From: Gnetum montanum
Taxonomy: Eukaryota; Streptophyta; Gnetopsida; Gnetales; Gnetaceae
Assembly: GCA_015680685.1 (NCBI GenBank)
Contig: MNCI01007588.1
Span: forward strand, 1 to 64,000
Direction: 5' to 3'
Length of the DNA stretch: 64,000 bases
Shown here piece by piece: positions 45,515-56,125 of this stretch. The position numbers were made by a program, and so were the translations under genes. The stretch's first letter is position 1. Each line of letters begins with the position of its first letter. The notes beneath the pieces are model-generated. The model ran no database searches. It was given only the letters and a program-made list of their open reading frames with translations, and was not told the DNA's origin.

Positions 45515-46372
45515 TGATGAGTCATCATTGTGTTAGCCCTAATATTGGATACATGATATCGAGTCCCAAGAAATAATGTCAGATATCTGATATCATCTCT
45601 TCCATGCTAGCCTATAAATACAACACTTGGGTGCACGGTTAGGACATAGTTTTAGTTCTTAGTTTTCAATAGTCTTTCTTAGATTTTTGAATTCAAGTTC
45701 TATTATTCCCAATGCATGCCCCTAGTGTGATGTTTGTAATCATACAACACCTTTATTCGAATGTGATGTACTTGGACATGTTACATGACTAGAAATAAAG
45801 ATTGAGATTACATCCATCCTTGCAACATTCACTTAGATTTATTATTACTTTAATTATTTAATTGTTTAATTATTTACTATTTCCTTTAGTTAATGTTTCC
45901 AATTATTGTTATTTACTATTCTTGTCATTAAGCAGAATGAGTATGACTTAATCACGAGTGCTTAAGTGTAACTTGGTAATCTAGTAGTGTATCGTTTGGC
46001 ACACCCAGTGACATACGCTTGGCAATCCTAGCGGTAGTTATATGAAGTCCAAGGTGTGTATGGATGATTGGGGGTAGATGCCCATTGCATGTAGGCTAGT
46101 TTAGATCTTATTTCCATTGTTCATTAGCTTAATTAATTTATCTCTTTATCATCATTAGGAGTAGCATAGAATTAGACAACATCATATACCTCACTATTGG
46201 ACTAAACCATACGTTACAAAGCTACCATTAGTCCAAGTGGGAAGACAATGAACTGTGATCAAAGCATAATGATTTAGATGCACAACTAGTTTCATCCACG
46301 GAATTCAATCAGATCGTGTGTAAATGCTTGTGATTCATATGGCTGGACATAGGGGTACCTCGTCGCTCATCA
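45515..46372 (+). repeat. 5' LTR of element B
   Basis: 858 bp, TGATGAGTCATCATTG...GCTCATCA. GATATC words occur at 45555-45600, CCTATAAATACA at 45611-45622 and AAATAAAGA near 45795. Confidence 0.93.
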
Positions 46373-46373
46373 T

Positions 46374-46391
46374 TGGCATCATTACTGGGGA
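46374..46391 (+). other. Primer-binding site of element B, tRNA-Asp type
   Basis: TGGCATCATTACTGGGGA resembles TGGCGCCGTTGCCGGGGA with transitions at CpG and other C/G positions. It sits one base after the LTR. Confidence 0.78.
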
Positions 46392-46399
46392 TGGTGCTA

Positions 46400-47700
46400 G
46401 TTATCTAGATTAGTTATATCATACATGATTGCTATAAAGGTATTAATGATATATCCTTCAGAAGATATTAAATCACACACATCATCAGCTAACAATAATT
46501 TCTTTCTCATAAGGAAATGATAATGCACTGTATAAGGAAAACATTCATTGGAGAACTAATGAGATATATAGTGAGGAAAATTGGAGTGACCAACCTTATG
46601 TAGGGGTTTCTTATGTTCATGACCACCTTGATGACACTCAAAGACTACATTCACCTAAGGTAGACAACCTTAGAGGAGATGAAGTAAGTCTTGGATCAGA
46701 GGAGGCCTCAAGGCCTAGGACCTCCTCAAAATTTAGAAAGGATAAATCAAGAGGCCCTAGGGAATACCATAGAAGCCATGGAAATCCTTCTAGTTTGGCA
46801 TCTTCCTCTTTCCTTTCAACATCTATTTTTGAGAAAGATGATTGTAGGTATGAAGATAAAGCTCCACTAGAGGGTTAGAACAGAAACAAAAACTTGCAGG
46901 AATACTCATGATCATCAACATGAATATAGAGAAAATTATCATAATCAACCAAATAGAAATTTTCATCACAACCTATCTGATGATGATAAACCCTTGTTAG
47001 CCATTAAGAGCCTAATGTCGATCACAGAGGTAGTTAAGATATCTCGTAGGCATTGCAAAGAGAGTTGCCTACCTTGGCTTAATATGAATAATATTCATAA
47101 ATTTGTAGGAAGCTATGATTCAAATCTACAACATCATCTACAAGCCTTCCATGATGCCTATACTTTCTACAGTGAAAGTGGATGGAAAAAGCTCAAGCTC
47201 TTTCCTAAAACACTAATTGATAGAGCTAAAGTATGGTATTGATTGTTAAAACCAAATACAATCTGACGGTGGTCCACAATGTTGGAACTCTTCAATGAGA
47301 AATACCAAACCTATGTAAGGGTGTCCAACCTGAAGAGACAAATCCAAGGGTGGAGATGAGAAGAACATGAAACCTTGGACATGGCCTTAGATAGATATTA
47401 TTCCATATTGAATAGATGCCCAAGCCATGGTTTCTTTAAGGAAAGGCAACTTTTCCACATCATAGATGGAATTCGTAATAAAACAAGGGAAATCCTTAGG
47501 ATGTATGTCCCAGGTTAATTATATGAGCTATAAGCCCATCAGATTCAAGAGTTAATCAAGCATGTGGAAAAAGAAGAAAGAGAGATATGTAAATGGGAGA
47601 GTGCCGAGAAATATCAATGGAACCCAACTCTTTAACAGAAGGAGGTCCATATCTATGGTAAGAAGAAAGAAACCGCTCTCGATAAGGTGATTTCACAATA
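46400..47700 (+). pseudogene. gag: Element B gag
   Basis: An Arg/Ser-rich N-terminal part (46560-46900) precedes an open piece at 46994-47242 with FVGSYDSN, LQAFHDAYTFY and KVWY. Then come ELFNEKYQTYVRV, RQIQGW, LDMALDRYYS and HIIDGIRNKTRE. These align with D (62600-63090) motif for motif. The reading is cut at the 47638-47729 inverted repeat, before the zinc knuckle. Confidence 0.78.
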
Positions 47701-47729
47701 AACCTTGCCATAGATATGAACCTCCTTCC
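47638..47729. repeat. Inverted repeat at the pol-deletion junction of element B
   Basis: AGGAGGTCCATATCTATGG (47641 onward) returns inverted as CCATAGATATGAACCTCCTT (47707 onward). The sequence beyond, to roughly 47820, reads as gag-like coding on the opposite strand. A deletion with local inversion or template switching would explain it. Confidence 0.65.
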
Positions 47730-49605
47730 AAAGTTTTCTCCTTACCATAGAATTGAGAGCAATTTCTTTCTCCTCAACAACATATCTAAGGTTATTTCTG
47801 ATTTCGTCCAACTTTTTCTATTTTGTTATTTTCATTTTGTTTGTTATGTAATCTCGCTTGTGAATAAAACGATCATGTAGCCCATTGCGGTGAGGTTTTC
47901 TCTATGTTGTCAAGTCATAAGGGACTAATTATTCGGACAGTGAGATCATGTCATCCACCCACTCATTCCACTAATATGAGGTTTTTGCATTGGTCTTAAT
48001 GATATTCCTTTCCATCATCCAACCTAAAAATAAATTCATAATCATTGTGTCTTGGTAGAAGAGTGCAAAACCAAGGCAAAATGTAGATGGTGTGACATCA
48101 AGTTGATTTGTCAATTTTCTTTGGCCACTTCTATATGTTCTATCATGTTGCTGAGGTTGTAATTATATCCTTGTAGATCTAATGAAAAAGGGAAGTAAGA
48201 GTATCATAAAAAGGCACTAAATGATTTCTATGGGTTCCATTGGAAAGACATGTATCCATGCCTAAAGGTTGGTAGCTTCTTAGAACTTCTATAAAAAAAA
48301 AATCATGTGTGTCATAAATAAGTTCCTCCCTTGGAAAAAATGCCAAGTGATGTTACACCTTGCAACTATGATGGTCTTATGGTTGTTAGTTGAGGTGATG
48401 AAATGGTGTGATGTCATTGAAATGTGGTTTGAACTTGGTTTGAATCTTGGACAATAGGACTAATGATTACCCAATCATTAATAACACACAAGGATTCATT
48501 GTGCCTTTGGGAAGATACATCATGTCCTAATTTCTGCAATCCTTTTTACAGTCCATCTCATCTCGCCATTCATCTAATTTTTAACTTGTGGTTTCATGTA
48601 ACTTAGAGTTCTCTCAAATTGGTGGTTTTTACATGTGTGTTTTGTTTCATAGGTATGTGTTACATTCAACCCCTTTAGTGCCTACCAAAATTTTTAGGTG
48701 TGGTTACACAAGGGCATTATGTGTTGAAGCTTGCTTTGGGGAGGACCCACTTGTGTAACTATTGTAACTTGTACTTGTTTGACACAACCATCATTTTTAA
48801 CCTTCCAAGTGCTTCATTGTTAAATTTCATGCTTTTTCTTATCATTTAAATTGATTCCACAACCTCAATCTAAATGTCCTTTTTCTTACTTCTTCTAAAG
48901 CTTTTCATATCAACGACTCCATCTTCTGATACTTTTGATGCCTCCAATTGATTTTCCACTTACCCTAGAACCCAGGATCTAACCTCAAACGTTCCCATCA
49001 ACCATAGAGCTTCATTTCTTATGCTCAGTAACCCTATGAGATGCTCATCCATGAATCCCGATATTGCATACTTGATATTGGCAAGGATGCAGTGTTGGAT
49101 AACCAATATTGAGTCACACAAAACCTATATATATGACCCCCATGGTGTCGACACTTCATTTTCATCATTTGTTGCTAGGGGAGTTCAAATTTTCTCTTGC
49201 GACTCCAAGCTCTGCGCAATCAACTACAACTTGCAATATATAGCTTTTTATTGTTCTATTTTTTGTACCATTTGAACCTATCTAAACTGAAGCCACTTTT
49301 TAAAAATTTGCTATCACCTGAAGGATATTATAAGGATAAGAACGTTAGAAACCATCAGTGTTATACTAAAAAATCAATTGTGGTAATGCCAAAATCCTTA
49401 ATCTTTTCACCCAAGGAAAAAGGAACCAATTGCAAAGGTTTGTAAAGTAGATAAATACTTTTTGTGGATTTTTCTTGAAAATCTTTCTAACTTTACAATC
49501 ATATAAACTAAAGAACATAATGAAATTAAGGTCATGAGTATGGCATATATCCGTTAATGGTAAATATATGCACCTTACTAACACTTGATCTTTGCTTGAT
49601 TGCAG
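47730..49605 (+). other. Element B spacer before the extra ORF
   Basis: Non-coding beyond the inverted gag piece. It shares GGAAAGACATGTATCCATGC (48242) and ACACAAGGGCATTATG...TTTGGGGAGGACC (48707-48760) with J, and more weakly with A. Confidence 0.65.
49060..49145 (+). promoter_or_regulatory. U3-like internal block upstream of the B extra ORF
   Basis: CCCGATATTGCATACTTGAT, then ATTGG, closely resembles CCCGATATCAGATCCTTGAT, then ATTGG, in D's LTR U3. A TATA-like CCTATATATATG follows near 49128. It lies about 540 bp upstream of the ORF start. Confidence 0.6.
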
Positions 49606-52337
49606 ATGACACCAAAGAGAGGAGCAAAAGGAGAATCTTCATAGTAAGAAATCAAGTGCCTAAGAGGTGGTAGGGGAAAATAGGGTGAGTTGGTAAAGCA
49701 CGAAGAGTAGGAAGCCTAATCTTTCAACATCCATCAAGAGGCTCCCATTACTGGATAGTTGGTCCAAGGAGAAATCATATAACCACCAGCTACCATGGAG
49801 GGACAACTTCTTATGTTGCCCCCTGAATGCCTTAAGGCCATCCAAGAAAAGTCCACATTGACCATAATCATCATGGAGATGAACTTTGGTCTATTCATGG
49901 CATTTGTCCTAGAAGCAGTTCAGACACAACTCCAAGCATCACCTTTGTGGCGTATTCTCTTAGATAGTGGTGACTAGTAGCTTGGCGAGACCCACCAATT
50001 GTGGCACAACAAAGATAAAGGCATCACTATCAACATTTGTGGAGTCAATGTCTCATTCTTAGTCAAGGCAATTGTAGTAGCTCTTAATTTTCCAAACGAA
50101 GGGGCTAAGGTAGCCCATCTATCCACTAGGTTTAACCCTGACACCAGGAAGGTGTGGCTGAAATGGACATATGGCAAGGAGGAAGAAATGTATAATGAAT
50201 TAGCTTTAGAGGAAAGGACATACTTCAATATCAGCACATATCATCTCTTCTTGACCAAAGGACTTAACAGGATCTCAACAAATGTAGCTAGGGGAAGTGC
50301 TATCTTAATGGGCAAATAGATGGCCAATGTTCTGCAATTCTATTTCACAGAAATTCAGAGGTAGTTCAAGGAGAAAAAGGTAGGAAAGACAACAATCCCA
50401 TTTCCTTGCTTAATTAGAAAGCTCTGCACAAGGGCTGGAATCTTAGGCTACACAAATGATATTCCCAAGAGGGCCCATAATGCCTCCTTCGCTGAACTCC
50501 TCAAACGTACGGCACTAAGAAAAGACCTTAATGAAGAACAAGAACTGGAGAAGGAAGTAGAACCAGAAACACAAGTACAACATGAGCCTAAATAACACCT
50601 TAAAACACAAAATCCACTACCACTACAAGATTACATACCCTCAATCAACCATCTATAGAAATTTGCTAAAGTAGTTAGTTGGGGAAGTGGAGATGAGTCC
50701 AATATTTTTAGAGTAATCAATGATGTCGTACAACCCACCATTCAACTAACTTGACAAGTGGATAGATTTTGCTATAATTAGGAAGGGAATCCTAGTGGTT
50801 TAGGTAAATCTTTGGAAATGTTGCATCCTTCAAAGTGATGCTCAATATGGGAGAAGGTTCCATAGTCATCGTAATGCAACATTAGGATGCGATAGGTGTA
50901 GTAGAAGTAATAACAGATCATATCAAGGAATCATTCAATATGTCTATCATGCTCCCAGGAGATCTGATAGGGACCAAATATGCTCAAATGCTCACTAGGA
51001 CTTCGATGACTCTTGCAGCACATGAGGATGTGTTAGATTTACTGCTATAGATAGGGCAAGTGATGACTACTTTGTTTGACATCCCCAGTGATGTCACTAT
51101 AGCATAGTCAGATGTCATAGCCACCAAGGGAAAACTGGTCATGGAAAAGACCAAGGTGGAGCATGCAAAAGTAGAAATGCATAGGTTGCAACAATAGTTG
51201 TCTACCCTACGAATTGAACAACTTGACCATATCTAGTTTATTGTGCCTGACTAGCCATAACAATTTAGGATGAAGTTGTTGACCAAGGTGATTAAGGAGA
51301 ATGAAGTTGCAGAGCAAGAGAAGGAAAAGGTAGTTTGGAATGCCTCAGTAGTTAAAGCATAGACCTATGTCCACAAAAAAGGACTAATCACCGTGCAAGA
51401 AGAAAATAAATAGCTCACCATCGAAACTTCAAGGTTGACCGCAATTGAAAAGAAAAAGAATATTTTAGAGGAAAGTATCCACCAGTTGTGAGAACAACTA
51501 GTGATGGTCAACCAGGACGTCAATAAATTGGCCAAGGAAAATAAAACCCTATCAATGGAGGAGGTTTGTGCCATTTGATAGAAGTTAGCGATTGAAATAA
51601 GCGCATGGAAAAATGAGGCTAACAAACATGAAAAGCTGAAGGAACACTTCTGTGACCAAGTTGGAATGTATAAGCAAATAAATGAAAAGGAAATCCAGAT
51701 GGCTGAAGCTAGCATTGGGGCCAAGTTAGCACAAAATCTCGATTGGTAACCCATCTTGGATAGCTATGCTTTGGTCCATTAGGTAGAAGTGAAAAATAAA
51801 GATTAGTAGATTGAGGATTTGAAAGAGTACATGGCATTGGCTAACCTCAGATATGCCAACCTTGTGATGTTAATAGTAGGCTAGCTTAGAAGCGAGTTGG
51901 AAAAGTAGGTAACAATCGCCTATGCATTATATGAAAAAAACATTGTAGATAGAAAAGATGCTTTGCAAAAGCTCCATGTGGAAAAGTTGGAATTAAAGGT
52001 GGCTAAATCCAGCTACCATGGATAGACGGATGTCACCACAAACATAGCTAGGATATTAATAGATTATCAAGAATTAAGAGAAAAAGTTAGGGCCTTTGAG
52101 GAAGAGTGACAACAGTTTGTGGCCTAGTATGTGAAGGCCAAAAAGATGTTCTCGCAATTGCCATGTCCTTGGGATGTACTAGCACCAGTCCACATCGACT
52201 CATCAACCTAGATAGTATACAAGCCAAGGATAGAAGAGGAGAAGTTGTAGGCATTACTTGATCACTACAGATTTCACAAGCCTAGCAACAAAGGGAAGTG
52301 CCTAATGGAAGAGCCACCACCTCTGGGAACTACATGA
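49606..52337 (+). pseudogene. Extra ORF of element B (best-preserved copy)
   Basis: About 911 codons, starting MTPKRGAKGESS directly after TTGCTTGATTGCAG and ending EEPPPLGTT. The first quarter (about 49795-50520) looks globular: NFGLF, PLWRIL, NICGV, WLKWTYGKEEE, ERTYFNIS and IPFPCLIRKLC, then NDIPKRAHNASF. The 50520-50640 stretch is Glu/Gln-rich. From about 51000 to 52150 it is rich in Lys, Glu and Leu with heptad-like spacing, so a long coiled coil is likely. There is no signal peptide or clear membrane segment. About a dozen or more stops, many TAG, show it is dead. The three-copy conservation of its ends and core suggests it was functional in the family. Confidence 0.8.
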
Positions 52338-52522
52338 GCTTCCTTGATTTTGAGTCTTGTAATATTGTGTTCTAATTTTTGTTAAGCACCACTATGGCAT
52401 GTATAAGTCCATTTGTTTGTTTGTTTATCTTAGTTAGTTAATAATTCCATACTTTCCCAAAAAAATTTTGTAATAAAACTTGTTCCTCATTTTGTTTAAC
52501 TTGAGGATGAGTTTTCATTTAG

Positions 52523-52533
52523 TTGTGGGGGTA
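52523..52533 (+). other. Polypurine tract of element B
   Basis: TTGTGGGGGTA abuts the 3' LTR and follows TTGAGGATGAGTTTTCATT, as in A. Confidence 0.82.
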
Positions 52534-53391
52534 TGATGAGTCATTATTGTGTTAGCTTCAATATTGGATATCAAATATCAAGGCTTCGATATCAGATACA
52601 GGATATAAGGTCCCAAGAAATGATGTTAGGTATCTAATATCATCTCTTCAGTGCTAGCCTATAAACACAACACTTGGGTGCATGGTTGGGATGGTTTTAG
52701 TTCTTAGTTTTCAATAGTCTTTCTTAGATTTTTGAATTCAAGTTTTATTATTCCTAGTGCATGCTTGTAGTGATGTTTGTAATCGTATGACACCGTTGTT
52801 CGAATGTGACATACTTGGACATGTTACATGATTGGAAATAAAGATCGAGATTATCTCCATCATTGTTGCATTCACTTAGATTTATTATTACTTTAATTAT
52901 TTAATTATTTTCTATTTCATTTAGTTAATGTTTCCATTTATTGCTATTTACTATTCTTGTCATTAAGTAGAATAAGTACGACTTAATCATGAGTGCTTAA
53001 GTGTAAGTACTTGGTAATCTAATAGTGTAACGTTTGGCACACCCAGTGACGTATGCCTGGCAATTCTAGTGGTAGTTATATGAAGTCCAAGATGTGTATG
53101 GACAATTGGGGATTGATACTCATCGCACGTAGGCTAGTTTAGATCTTATTTTCCATTGTTCATTAGCTTAATTAATTTATCTCTTTATCATCATTAAGAG
53201 TAGCATAGAATTAGACATCATATACCTCACTATTGGAGTAAATGATATGTGACAAAGCTACCACTAGTCCAAGTGGGAAGACAAAAAACTACGATCAAAG
53301 CATAATGATTTAGATGCACAACTAGTTCCATCGATGGAATTCAACTAGATCATGTGTGAACACTTGTGATTCATATGGTTAGACGTAGGAG
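52534..53391 (+). repeat. 3' LTR of element B (terminus missing)
   Basis: It begins TGATGAGTCATTATTG. Compared with the 5' LTR it has an extra 35 or so bases of GATATC/ATATC repeats (about 52565-52600). It stops matching at GACGTAGGAG, before the expected ...CTCATCA. Confidence 0.88.
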
Positions 53392-53455
53392 TCTTAAAGG
53401 TCATGAGATTATGAGGCCCCCCATGTTGCTAGTCTAATCCCAAATGATCGCTAAT

Positions 53456-54000
53456 AGAGATTAGTAGAGAAAATCTTTGGAGTTTATTAAAGGTAAAAGG
53501 AAGGTTGGAGATTCATAGTTAAGTTATGTGTCTAACATTGATAAGATGACAAAAACTAGCTATGATTGTACCCTTGATAAAGAAGCTTATCCTTTTTTCT
53601 TAATAATAAAATTAAAGGATAAATATCTTCATAATTTTTTGGTTGATTCTAGAGCTACGTGTACTATCATGTCATTGTCTATATGTAAAAAACTTGGTTT
53701 AACTCCTGAATGAATTAACAAAAAGATTATTTAAGTGGATAAAAGTAGAGTGAAGATTGTGGGTCAGTTGCCAAGTGTTTTATTAGAAATTGATTTTGAA
53801 CCTCATATGAAAAGTAAAGTAAGTATTCAAGTAGTAGATATACTAGATTCACATAGTCTTTTATTGAGCAGAAATTGGAGTAAGAATTTCTCAAGATACA
53901 TATTAATAGATTATTCACATATGTGGCTACCTTGGAAATGGGAACCAAATCAAATATACATATATAGTGATCCTTTGATGATGGAAAGTGTTACTTAAAA
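53456..54000 (+). pseudogene. pol: Element E protease
   Basis: The active site near 53639-53659 reads LVDSRAT, where retropepsins have DSGAT, so the Gly is Arg. TIMSLSICKKLGL and, after a stop, VDILDSHSLLLSRNW follow. F has the same domain at about 58210-57890. Confidence 0.75.
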
Positions 54001-54049
54001 TGGGAAGAACAAAGTTGTTGAAACAAGAGATTTTCCAAACTTTACACAC

Positions 54050-54612
54050 TTCAAGAAGTTTATAACTTGGAAAAGAAGAAATCTCAAGACAAGAGCAAAT
54101 GGGAATTATACTTTGATGGTTCTTGTAACTCCAAAGGTGTAGGAGCTAGAATAGTTCTAGTAAAAGATAATTTCTCAACAATATTTAAGGTAATTCATTT
54201 ATGTTTTCATGAATAACAAGGTTGAATATGAAGCTTTAAGTATTGGAATTAAAATGACATTGGAAATGGAAATCAAGGTAATCACTATAAAAGAATATTT
54301 AAGATTGATTTATGAACAAATCAAGGGAAATGGTGTAGTTAAAAGCTCATTCTTACTACCTTATAAATAGTTGGTCTTCAAAATGTTGGGTCAGTTTCAT
54401 TATTATAAAATAGAACATATAGGTAGAAAAGATAATCATATAGTGTATGATTTAGCAAAGGTAGCTTCAACATTATATGGGAAAAGGATAAAGAATTATG
54501 AAGGAGTAGTAATTGAGAATGACCATATGCCATTAGTACTAGATAACACAAGACATTTGCAAGTATTTGAAGATGATAATCAAGCACTCAGGTTCTTGAA
54601 GAATAAGTAAGA
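54050..54612 (+). pseudogene. pol: Element E RNase H upstream of RT
   Basis: WELYFDGSCNSKGVGA near 54097 is the first strand of a type I RNase H with its catalytic Asp. YEALSIGIKM near 54226 gives the second acidic site (Glu). The third region reads LRLIYEQIKG without the expected Asp. HIGRKDNHIVYDLAKVAS (54418-54471) is the terminal H...N...D block. F has this domain at 57760-57330 in the same relative place. The fold resembles the additional RNase H known in Tat elements, but it lies between protease and RT. Confidence 0.75.
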
Positions 54613-54829
54613 ATTCCAAAGTCAAATCACACTTGAAACAACATCAAGTTCTAAGTATAATTTGATTCCTGAAAAGATGATTGGTTATGAACATGAGTTT
54701 AGTAAAAATATGCACATAGGGAAAAATATACAGAATTTTGATGATCAAGCTTATGAAAGAGTGGATCTTGGATCTATTGAGATACCAAAGATGTTAACAT
54801 CTTGAAGTAAGATAATTTAGTTTTCATGA

Positions 54830-55815
54830 AAAATTTGTTATTACTATTGAAAAATAATTTGGAGACTTTCACTTGATCTTATGATGATCTTAAAGCTTTT
54901 AGACTTGATGTGTTGAGATATAAAACTCCTTTAATAGAAGGTTTTAAGATGGTTAAACAAAAGCAAAGAAAAATAAATCCATTGTTTGAACTAGCCATGG
55001 AAGCCAAGATCAAAAAGTTATTGCAAGCCCAAATCATATATCCAGTCTAATATTCAACATGGCTTGCTAATCTTGTTCTAGTAAGGAATAAGAATCAAGA
55101 CATTAGGCTTTGTGTGGATTTTAGAAATTTGAATGAAGCCTTTGAAAAGTTAAATACCTACTTTTTAAAATTGATGAAATATTGATCAAAGTATCAAGAT
55201 GTCATGTATACTTTTTCCTAGATGGATTTTCAGGCTATAATTAGATTATGATAGATAAGAGTGATAGATATAAAACAAATTTATAATCAAATGGGGGACG
55301 TTTTCTTATAAAAGAATGCCATTTGGTTTGTCAAATGTTGGAGCTACTTTCCAAAGAGCAATGGACTTAACTTTTAAAGATTTGATAGGCAAGTTTGTTG
55401 TGGTTTATTTTGATGATATTACAATCTATTCGAAAAGGAAGGAAGATCATATTGGTCATCTTTAACAAGTTTTTGATAGATGTCATAAGTATGGTATTTC
55501 ATTAAATCCTAAGAAATGTACATTTAGGGTTAAACTAGAAGGTTACTAGGCCACATTATCCATTAAGAAGGAATTTCTATAGATGACAAATGAATTCAAG
55601 AAATACAAAATATTGAGCATTCAATGAACAAAAAGTCTCTTAGATCTTTCTTTAGAAAGATAAATTTGTTTGAGAAGTTTATCCCAGGATTCATTGAAAT
55701 TACTAAACCTTTGATGCAGATGCTCAAGAAAGATATCCTAGTAAGAAAAACATCAAAATCAGAGAAAGCCTTAGTAGAGATTAAAAGGGCATTCAAGAAG
55801 CTCCCTACTTGGTAA
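54830..55815 (+). pseudogene. pol: Element E reverse transcriptase
   Basis: KQKQRKINP (near 54957), KKLLQAQIIYP, LCVDFRNLNEAF (near 55110), then RMPFGLSNVGATFQRAMD (near 55313) and the catalytic YFDDITIYS (55406-55432) are standard gypsy RT landmarks. The thumb piece 55624-55815 has SFFRKINLFEKFIPGF. At least four frame changes interrupt it. Confidence 0.85.
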
Positions 55816-56125
55816 AACTAAAATTAAAGGAAGATTTTTGGTTATATTCTTTTGCCTCAAATGATTTAATTGTTGTTGTTTTGACTCAAAGAGACAAAGG
55901 TCAAGATGAACCAATTTGATTTTTTGGGTATCAATTGAAAGGTTTAGAATTAAATTATTTAGATCTAGAGAAACAAGAATTTGCAATCAGTAAAGAACTT
56001 CAACATTTCAAACATTACTTGGAAAGCTCATTAGTTCATAATATGCTAATAGAGCCTACAGTTAAACAATTCTTTGCTCAAAATGAAATTGGATTGAAAT
56101 GAGGGAAGTGGCTTATAAAGCTTCA
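55816..56125 (+). pseudogene. pol: Element E second RNase H, truncated
   Basis: VVVLTQRDKGQDEPI (near 55873), LNYLDLEKQEFAISKEL (near 55950) and KWLIKLQ (near 56108) match the standard RNase H after gypsy RT. It breaks off at the junction with F. Confidence 0.7.

Larger units (their letters stand above)
45515..53391 (+). mobile_element. Element B: Tat-like gypsy lacking pol, with extra ORF
   Basis: Two LTRs flank a PBS, gag, a spacer, the extra ORF and a PPT. Protease, RT, RNase H and integrase are absent: gag runs into an inverted-repeat junction near 47700 and then into the spacer. B would depend on another element's enzymes. Its LTRs are more alike than A's, so it is younger. The last 18 or so bases of the 3' LTR are missing. 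Confidence 0.88.
40540..56125 (+). mobile_element. Element E: gypsy with RNase H before RT, multiply interrupted
   Basis: The pieces are LTR/leader (40540-42890, with a solo LTR inside), gag (42890-44417), an interruption (44418-53455), then protease, RNase H, RT and the start of a second RNase H, ending at about 56125. F at 56126-61423 is a diverged copy in the opposite orientation that confirms the continuity of the pieces. Integrase and the 3' LTR are missing. Confidence 0.8.

Noticed and set aside
51365-51754. A 129-codon minus-strand frame.
   Set aside because: It is antisense to the coiled-coil half of the element B extra ORF.
49606-52337. The extra ORF considered as a true envelope protein.
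   Set aside because: No signal peptide, membrane anchor or Cys-rich ectodomain is visible; it resembles env only in position and possible splicing.
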